NCBI GenBank assembly: GCA_947588985.1
Contig: CANQBG010000012.1
Span: 1 to 40,149 of the forward strand
Origin: an uncultured Clostridia bacterium
GTDB taxonomy: Bacteria > Bacillota > Clostridia > Christensenellales > Borkfalkiaceae
Length of the DNA stretch: 40,149 nt
Direction of reading: 5' to 3'
Shown in pieces: positions 16,986 through 22,872 of this stretch (position 1 is its first letter; each line of letters starts with the position of its first letter). Under the pieces are notes generated by a model. It had not been told where the DNA came from. It saw nothing but the letters and a program-made list of their open reading frames with translations, and made no database searches. The position numbers and the translations under genes are program-made.

Positions 16986-18365
16986 TCAAAGACGGTCGAG
17001 AATGCTCTCCAACATGGTGAGTTTCGTCTGAAATTGTTGTAAGTTTGCATCGATCGTCGGCGCAACGGCGGAAAAGGGCAGGGGGTCTCCCGCGGCGTCC
17101 TTCAGTTCGTCGAGTCCGATGACCTTCACGCGGGATATGATGCAAGTGAATTTCTTTCCGGAACGATCGGAATTGCACAAAGCCTTGATCCCGCTGTCCG
17201 CCCGTAGAAGGTCGAGCGCCGGGGAGACGCCCTGCTTCGCGTTCCCCTCGAGATAGATGTTGATCCGCTTCCCCTCGGCTTGGCAGACGATGCGCATTTT
17301 ACTTCCGATCTCCTCGCCGTGCCGCTTGAAATATTCGCGCATTTTCTCCGTGTTGAAGTAGCAGGAGCTCCACCGGGAGCATGTCGCATGCAGCTGTTCC
17401 ATGCAATGAACGCGCACGGCGGCCGTGTTGTACATATCCGCATCGGAGGGAGTTTTTGTGGGGCGAATTCCGACGTTTTCCTCTGAAATTGCGCCGTTTT
17501 TGACCATGTAGAATTGCCGGGTTCCCTCCTTCCCCTTGAAAAGCAGCTTTCGAAGCGCCGCGTCGAGATCGGAAGAAATTTCGAGGATCTCTTTGAATTC
17601 GCGTTTGTTTTGGATATATTTTGCGCCCGCATAGGGATAAATTGCAGGCCGGTTATCGCACCATACATTCCAAAGATCGGTGGGGATGTTGTATTCCTCG
17701 CAGTATGCGTTTTCATAGTATGCCGCAAGCGATTCCAAGACGACTTTGCGCGTCTGATCGGTGCGGGAAAGGATGTCGGCGTCTTTTACTTCATTATTTT
17801 GATTGTGCAAATAGAAGTAATGGTAGGCATGAAAGAGCTCATGGGCGAACACTTCCTCAAATGCCTGCTCGACGGTTTTTTTCTCGCGCGTGCAAAGGAT
17901 GTTGTTTGTGTATAGCACGATCTCGCGCCTGTCGGGGAAGTATTTGCCGAGGACCCACTGGGGAAACTGTACGGCGGAAGCGATCTCCCGAATGCGTTCG
18001 AGAATCTCGCTGCCGTCATACGGAAACAAATCGTTCGGGCTGTATGCCAGATCCTCCATATTGTTCCATAGGTCTTGCCGTGTCACGATTGAAGCGAGAC
18101 GATCTTCCAACCATTCCCGCAGCTCCGCTTTGGGCGGGAAAAGATCCCGGATCCTCTCCTTCGCCTCAGGCACGGAGAAAAACCCGTAGGTTTTCTTTTT
18201 TCTTTTTGCGGAGAAGCTGACCGTAAGTGTCGGGACGAGTGCGGAAATGTCATCAAAGTCGAAATTCTGTCCTAAGCGGGCAAAACGATAGATCCAGTGG
18301 TCGAAATGCTGCACCGAAAGTTGCGGGGGCATGTTTTGTGTGTCGACATTGATTTTTGTGTTCAT
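16986..18365 (-). CDS. Putative HExxH zinc metallopeptidase with C-terminal module shared with the nearby nuclease
   Basis: 459 residues. EEVFAHELFHAYHY places a zincin HExxH motif at 175-179, and ESLAAYYE about 32 residues later offers Glu211 as third zinc ligand. No signal peptide is seen, so it would act inside the cell. The C-terminal 140 residues (about 320-459) match the C terminus of the PD-(D/E)XK protein at 19851-21182: both have the identical nine residues RHGEEIGSK, then IVCQ, then PF-x2-V-x-P-x-ID and LQ-x-F. The N-terminal 150 residues are not recognised. It lies 12 bp downstream of the 370-residue gene, implying an operon. The peptidase call is inferred from the motif alone. Confidence 0.7.
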   Translation of the reverse strand: MNTKINVDTQNMPPQLSVQHFDHWIYRFARLGQNFDFDDISALVPTLTVSFSAKRKKKTYGFFSVPEAKERIRDLFPPKAELREWLEDRLASIVTRQDLWNNMEDLAYSPNDLFPYDGSEILERIREIASAVQFPQWVLGKYFPDRREIVLYTNNILCTREKKTVEQAFEEVFAHELFHAYHYFYLHNQNNEVKDADILSRTDQTRKVVLESLAAYYENAYCEEYNIPTDLWNVWCDNRPAIYPYAGAKYIQNKREFKEILEISSDLDAALRKLLFKGKEGTRQFYMVKNGAISEENVGIRPTKTPSDADMYNTAAVRVHCMEQLHATCSRWSSCYFNTEKMREYFKRHGEEIGSKMRIVCQAEGKRINIYLEGNAKQGVSPALDLLRADSGIKALCNSDRSGKKFTCIISRVKVIGLDELKDAAGDPLPFSAVAPTIDANLQQFQTKLTMLESILDRL

Positions 18366-18377
18366 TTTATTTTTTCT

Positions 18378-19490
18378 CTATCCTTGATTTTGTTTGTGAA
18401 CGCCGGCGAGGGTGAGACCTTCGTCGGTATAGAGGTCGAGGAAGGATCTCTTCGCGCGGCATTCTTCCTCGGCGCGGATGAGGCGGTGCGCTTTGAGCAT
18501 GAGGTCCAATTCGAGCTCGCCTTTGAGAAAATTGGAAACGGAGCGAAGCATCCTGTCTTGCCCTTTGAGTTCGCCGCGATAGCGCGCGTAGTTCAGATAG
18601 CCTTGCTCGATGCCGAGCGAATGGTCATAGTAGAGATCGTCTCCGTCAAGGAAGTAACCGCAGAGGATCATATCCGAATCATCGCCGTATTCCTCATGGT
18701 TTTCAATGAACCGGTCGCAGGCCGCAAAATTTTGCTCCCTGCGGGTATAATTGGGCGTCTTGCTGTTGCGGAAGCCGTTCTTTTTGAGCTCTTTACTTCC
18801 CCAGGTAGCCATATCCGTGAGGACGACCAGCCCCTCGACGGAGCCGCCACTTGTCCGTGGCCCCCATTTGTTTTTGAGAACGGGCGCGAGGATATCGCCG
18901 TATCGGAAGGGCGTCGGGATCTTGACCCACATCCAATCGAAGGCGTGCAGAAACGCCTCGTCGCGTTCGCCGCTGAGCTCGTCTACTTTCAGACAAGCGC
19001 CGTCGGGAAGCAGGGTGGCCTCGATCGTCCTGCCCGAAAAATACCGCTTCGTGACGGTGATCTTTGCGATATTCCCGTCCTCGTTTTCCGCTTGCGCGTC
19101 CTCGAAAGCCTCGGAAAAATTGCGATACACGGGGTGATGCCCGTACCCGTCCTGATACCAAGCGTCATCTTCCTTGGAAAAATAGTCGTAGGTGCAGATG
19201 GCGTCGTCCCCGTCGCGCCTGAACTCGGCAAGGAGCGCGTTCTCCCGCTCCATATAGGTGCGGAGGAAGGAGGCGACGGTCTGGTCTTTGAACACCCCCT
19301 GCCGCCGCTCGCGCAGGGCATGGTCGGGGTACGCCTCGATCAGCTCCGCATAGGCCGCGTGCTTCTCCGGGAGGGTCCGCTCCGCCGCCGCATGGACGAC
19401 GTACATTGCCTGCTCGGGCGTAAAGGCATAGCGGATCCGGCGGAGATAGGTTGCAATATCCTTTGAATTGAGAAATTTCGTGAAGTCCAT
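18378..19490 (-). CDS. Conserved hypothetical protein (370 aa)
   Basis: 370 residues, acidic, without signal peptide or membrane segment. It begins MDFTKFLNSKDIATYLRRI followed by an FTPEQAMYVV helix, a start I associate with uncharacterised proteins of gut Clostridia. The middle has ITVTKRYFSGRTIEATL and FDWMWVKIPTPFRYGDI; the C terminus is helical. No catalytic motif is recognised. The ribosome site is poor, and 360 bp of non-coding DNA separates it from the upstream nuclease gene, so it may have its own promoter. It is followed after 12 bp by the metallopeptidase gene. Confidence 0.7.
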   Translation of the reverse strand: MDFTKFLNSKDIATYLRRIRYAFTPEQAMYVVHAAAERTLPEKHAAYAELIEAYPDHALRERRQGVFKDQTVASFLRTYMERENALLAEFRRDGDDAICTYDYFSKEDDAWYQDGYGHHPVYRNFSEAFEDAQAENEDGNIAKITVTKRYFSGRTIEATLLPDGACLKVDELSGERDEAFLHAFDWMWVKIPTPFRYGDILAPVLKNKWGPRTSGGSVEGLVVLTDMATWGSKELKKNGFRNSKTPNYTRREQNFAACDRFIENHEEYGDDSDMILCGYFLDGDDLYYDHSLGIEQGYLNYARYRGELKGQDRMLRSVSNFLKGELELDLMLKAHRLIRAEEECRAKRSFLDLYTDEGLTLAGVHKQNQG

Positions 19491-19630
19491 ATTATTTTAA
19501 TTCCGGGCGCAACGCGCCATAAAAACTTGCTCGAACTCTACCGCGTCGCGGCAATCGCGCCGCGCCTCCTCCAATGGGCGTATCGGAAGCCTCACGGCGA
19601 TGGAGTTGTAAAATGAAAGGCTCCCTCTCA

Positions 19631-19650
19631 GACATGGTATGGCCGTTTGC
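19631..19650 (+). repeat. Dispersed word GACATGGTATG
   Basis: Exact 11-mer at 19631-19641, preceded by CTCTCA and followed by GCCGTTTGC. Confidence 0.88.
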
Positions 19651-19710
19651 CGTTTTGCGACGTTCTCTCGGCACGCCGCAAGCCTTTTCAAAAAGGACCC
19701 CTTAGACGGA

Positions 19711-19730
19711 ATTCCCCATAACCATGTCCG
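19711..19730 (-). repeat. Variant copy of the dispersed word
   Basis: On the minus strand CGGACATGGTTATGGGGAAT: the consensus with one extra T. Its right flank GGGGAA resembles the copy at 26694. Confidence 0.55.
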
Positions 19731-19850
19731 CGGTCGCCCCCTCGGCGTTGATCTTTGTGCGGCGCGCTCGCCCCCTCGTCGCACATCTCATAGAGGATTT
19801 GAGACGCAAGCGATCCCTACTCCCGCACGATGTTCTCCTTCGCTTAGCGG

Positions 19851-21182
19851 TCAAAGCGTTTTGAGAATGTCTTTCAGTTGTTGGAGGTCTGCCGAGAAGT
19901 CCTGCAAATACTCGTCGATCTTGGGACGAACCTCGTCAAAAGGCAGATAAGTGCCGTCTGATGCCGTGATCTCTTTCTTTGTCAGGAAAGGATGTTTGCG
20001 AATGATGTTGTAATTTGTGTTGCCGAGAGGACCGCCCCTTTGCAATTTTTTAATTCGCGGATCATTCATGATGAGTTGTTGTGCGGGTGACGCATTTTGG
20101 GAGATAAGGAGCTCCGCCCAAAGCTCCATTATGTTTCCGGATTCTTCGGTTTTGCTCCCCGACTTTTGTTGGCAGACGATATAAAACTTGCTACCGATCT
20201 CCTCGCCGTGCCTTTCGAAAAACTTCTTCATTTCCTCGGTGTAACACCAAGCGCGGTTATTCCTGACCTGTGTGCCATGTAGCTTCTTCCTGCAGTAATC
20301 CGCAACTTTAGCAGGATGGGCGCCGTTATAATAGCGAGCAAGCCCCTCAACAAGGTCCGGATACTTGTCGAGAAGTTTCGCGTATACATCGTTTGCTTCT
20401 CCGCTTGCTTTGTTCAAAACTTCCGTGTCGATGTTTCCCATATAATCCTCCATTGCATATATAAATTTATTTTTTAATTTGCCCGTAAGCTCCGTAATGG
20501 ACGTTGCCGCGTTGGCAGCGACCGCATTTTTGAACTCTTCGATGACATCGTGCAAAGCGGCATAATCGAAAGCGCACCAGTTCACCGCCTCCGTTCCGTC
20601 TTTGTTTTGGGGAATGTCGCCCTTGGGTGTAAGATAGACAAACACTTTCTTCTTCCATTCCGAACCTTGATAGCGCTGCTCGTAGTATTTGAGCTGGTCA
20701 TCATGCGTTTTGCTGAACACCTTATTCTCAATGACGAAAACGATCTGCTCTTGTTTGGAGATAAGAAGAATATCGATCCTTTTGTTGTCGTCTTCGCCGC
20801 GCGTCTCCGTATCCGCTTGGAGATCTTTCGCGGAGCCCAATGCCTCGATATCGGCGGCGGAAACCGCTTGTCCGTTCCCCGAAGCGCATGCGAGAATATC
20901 GCTGTTCAGTCGCTTTTTCTTGTTTAGACCCACGCAGCTGTATTTCTCCAATGCCGCGAAGAAAAAGCGAAGGAAATATGCCTTGCTGCCGCTCTGGTCC
21001 GCTTTGAGACGATACGGCTTTCTGTTTGGATCCAATAAGTGCGCGAGAAACTCGGAGTGCTTGATCTCTTGATGCCCCAGCCCGAATTCGTTCGCGATAT
21101 TGATCTCTTTATAGGCCGAATCCCGCGCCTTCAAAAGATCTTGCTCGAAATTTTCGAATCGTCCCTGTTCTTCTGTTGTCAT
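19851..21182 (-). CDS. PD-(D/E)XK nuclease superfamily protein
   Basis: 443 residues. The N-terminal part has HSEFLAHLLDPNRKPY, the hallmark start of the PDDEXK_4-type family, followed by RIDILL (Asp137) and VIENKV (Glu152-Asn153-Lys154), which form the D...ExK metal-binding nuclease core. A linker follows, then a C-terminal module (about 295-443) homologous to the C terminus of the HExxH protein in the same block. It is probably a cytosolic DNase acting in defence or DNA processing; the target is unknown. The ATG has a strong AAGGAG. The gene is visibly more AT-rich than gyrA and neighbours, suggesting transfer. It lies 136 bp downstream of the WYL regulator. Confidence 0.85.
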   Translation of the reverse strand: MTTEEQGRFENFEQDLLKARDSAYKEINIANEFGLGHQEIKHSEFLAHLLDPNRKPYRLKADQSGSKAYFLRFFFAALEKYSCVGLNKKKRLNSDILACASGNGQAVSAADIEALGSAKDLQADTETRGEDDNKRIDILLISKQEQIVFVIENKVFSKTHDDQLKYYEQRYQGSEWKKKVFVYLTPKGDIPQNKDGTEAVNWCAFDYAALHDVIEEFKNAVAANAATSITELTGKLKNKFIYAMEDYMGNIDTEVLNKASGEANDVYAKLLDKYPDLVEGLARYYNGAHPAKVADYCRKKLHGTQVRNNRAWCYTEEMKKFFERHGEEIGSKFYIVCQQKSGSKTEESGNIMELWAELLISQNASPAQQLIMNDPRIKKLQRGGPLGNTNYNIIRKHPFLTKKEITASDGTYLPFDEVRPKIDEYLQDFSADLQQLKDILKTL

Positions 21183-21318
21183 ACCTTTCTCCTTTTTTGT
21201 ATTTTCGAACGGCTTGCGCCGAATTTTCCTGTTTCCTCGTCCCTATGATAGCACATGTCATTTTATTTTGCGCCGGGACGTAAGCCGACATGATAGCGCA
21301 TGCGCTCCCCGCCTTGCG

Positions 21319-22353
21319 TCAGGCCCGGTTTTTCGGGCCCGCATACACCGCGCAGACCTGCTCCGCATAGCGCAAAAGTTTTTCCCGCACCTCGGGGGGA
21401 GAGACGATCTCGAGCTTGTCCCCGTAACTTAGGCACCACCCGAGGAATACCGGGTCGTCCGTGTTTACTTTCACGCAGGCGGAATATCTTCCGTTCTTCT
21501 CGGTGACGATGGGCACGCGCGGCCCGAATTTATCGACGATATCTCCCGCGTCGCCCGCCTCGAATTCGATCCGTACGGCCTTGGGCTCTCCGACCCACAT
21601 CCCGAAGGCGCTCATGCTGTCCTTCAGCTCCCCGTTCTTGAATTGGGTCACATACTTGTTCGGGGCAAAAGTCTCCTTCCCGATTTCGACTGCCCGGATC
21701 CTGTCAATGCGGAAGGGGGAGATCGTGTCCCGCCCCTGCAAAAGGGCGAGCAAATAGTAATAGCCGCCGTGATAGGCAAGGGCGATGGGGGCCGCCTCAT
21801 ATCTTTTTACGCGCCCGATGCTGTCTGTTTTCGGAGCTTCCCTTCCGCTGACGCCGAAGAGATGATACTCGAAGGAAACTTTGTTCCTGCGCTCGATGGC
21901 CCGGTCGAGTTTGGTGATCGTGCCGAGCACTTCGCCGTTGGAATGCTTCAGCTTTCCGAAATAGAGAACGTTCTTTTCGAGGACTTCCTTCTTATTCGTC
22001 CCGGCAAGCGCGGCGAGTTTCTCTACGATCTCTTGCGTTTGATCTTCCGAGAGAAATGCCGCCGACTGCGTCGCGTCGATGAGAAAGCGGGTCGCGCCGA
22101 GGCTGAGATCCCGCGAGGCGAGAAAGTATGCGTTCTGCCGGTTCTGCCGATGCGTCGCGGTCTCGATTTGATAACCGAATTTTTGAAGAAGGGCAATGTC
22201 GGAGGCAAGCGCCTTCCTTTCGCAGTGGATCCCGGCTTCCTTCAGTTGCCGAATCAGTTCGTTCGTGCCCATCGGATGCTCTTTATCCGTGTTCATGCGC
22301 AGGATATCATAGATTTTCAGCAGCTTGATCTTTTGATTTACGCTTTTCGCCAT
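21319..22353 (-). CDS. WYL-domain transcriptional regulator
   Basis: 344 residues. The N-terminal winged helix-turn-helix (about 8-75) has IYDILRMNTDKEHPM and CERKALASDIALLQKFGY. The WYL domain (about 150-230) has PIALAYHGGYYYLLAL, with the signature Trp replaced by Tyr, and SPFRIDRI. A C-terminal WCX-like region follows, with AVRIEFEAGD. WYL proteins of the BrxR/CapW kind repress defence operons and sense nucleic acid or nucleotide ligands. ATG 22353 has GGAGAGAGG upstream. It is the first gene of the minus-strand block, with a near-consensus promoter carrying direct and inverted repeats at 22381-22432. Confidence 0.9.
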   Translation of the reverse strand: MAKSVNQKIKLLKIYDILRMNTDKEHPMGTNELIRQLKEAGIHCERKALASDIALLQKFGYQIETATHRQNRQNAYFLASRDLSLGATRFLIDATQSAAFLSEDQTQEIVEKLAALAGTNKKEVLEKNVLYFGKLKHSNGEVLGTITKLDRAIERRNKVSFEYHLFGVSGREAPKTDSIGRVKRYEAAPIALAYHGGYYYLLALLQGRDTISPFRIDRIRAVEIGKETFAPNKYVTQFKNGELKDSMSAFGMWVGEPKAVRIEFEAGDAGDIVDKFGPRVPIVTEKNGRYSACVKVNTDDPVFLGWCLSYGDKLEIVSPPEVREKLLRYAEQVCAVYAGPKNRA

Positions 22354-22380
22354 AGCCTCTCTCCGATGCTTTCTGTCCCA

Positions 22381-22432
22381 ATTATACCCGATTTCACCCC
22401 CTGCGTCAATACCGACTTGCGTCATTTATGAC
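22381..22432 (-). promoter_or_regulatory. Promoter and candidate operators of the WYL regulator
   Basis: On the minus strand TTGACG (22409-22404), a 17-bp spacer and perfect TATAAT (22386-22381). TGACGCA occurs twice, 16 bp apart (22402-22408 and 22418-22424), the first overlapping the -35, and GTCATAAATGAC (22421-22432) is an inverted repeat just upstream. A third TGACGCA lies at 21315-21321, before the nuclease gene. Autoregulation is inferred. Confidence 0.7.
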
Positions 22433-22467
22433 CCATTAGCGAAATTTTCCCAAAATTTTTTCGGGCC

Positions 22468-22662
22468 ACCCCTCATACCGACCTGAAGGCGCCCCTATCC
22501 CTCATACCGACCCCGAGCGGAGCGAGGGGGAGTGTATCTTCCCGCGGAATCCTGCCCCCCCATCCTCATACCGACCCCGAGCGGAGCGAGGGGGAGTGTA
22601 TCTTTCTGCGGTCATCCTGCCTCATCCTCATACCGAGGGCGTAGCCCGAGTGTATCTTCCCC
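22468..22662. repeat. Tandem hairpin-type repeats
   Basis: Units beginning CCTCATACCG occur at about 22470, 22500, 22564 and 22625. The two full units are 64 bp apart and contain GACCCCGAGCGGAGCGAGG and GAGTGTATCTT. CCCC/GGGG and ATAC/GTAT can pair as an imperfect hairpin. A related element lies near 199-240. This resembles the widespread GAGCGAAGCGAGG-type intergenic repeats. It is not coding and not CRISPR-like. Confidence 0.75.
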
Positions 22663-22753
22663 TCCCTTTCCTCATTTCACTCAATTTCTTACTGTAAACT
22701 ACTCCAAAACCAAAGATTTCCCAAAATTTTTTCAAAAAAGGCATGAAAAATCC

Positions 22754-22781
22754 TTGACACGGGGGGGGGGTCTGTTATAAT
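22754..22781 (+). promoter_or_regulatory. Promoter with G10 spacer, probably phase-variable
   Basis: Perfect TTGACA (22754-22759) and perfect TATAAT (22776-22781) with TG in the extended -10 position. The 16-bp spacer contains ten consecutive G (22761-22770). Changes in tract length would alter spacing and therefore promoter strength, as known for the Neisseria porA promoter. It drives the pseudopilin-like gene with a leader of about 85 nt. Confidence 0.85.
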
Positions 22782-22872
22782 GGTTTCACGATCGCACCGA
22801 GCCGTTTTGAAACGAATTTTCACGTTCGTCAGCGCGGCTTATGGGCGCGAAAAACTATTCAAGGAGAAAGTT

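Larger units (their letters stand above)
19491..19850. other. Gene-free spacer with two copies of the dispersed word
   Basis: 360 bp with no credible gene. It holds an exact copy of the word on + (19631) and a one-base-insertion copy on - (19717), facing each other about 80 bp apart. No clear promoter was seen for the 370-residue gene. Confidence 0.6.

Noticed and set aside
22468..22662. Tandem hairpin units considered as CRISPR or as a structured RNA array
   Set aside because: The interval sequences are themselves similar, the units are incomplete and the pairing is imperfect.
22780..22872. Upstream ATG extending the pseudopilin-like protein by 31 residues
   Set aside because: This ATG overlaps the -10 box, so it is not transcribed, and the prepilin leader fits the start at 22873.
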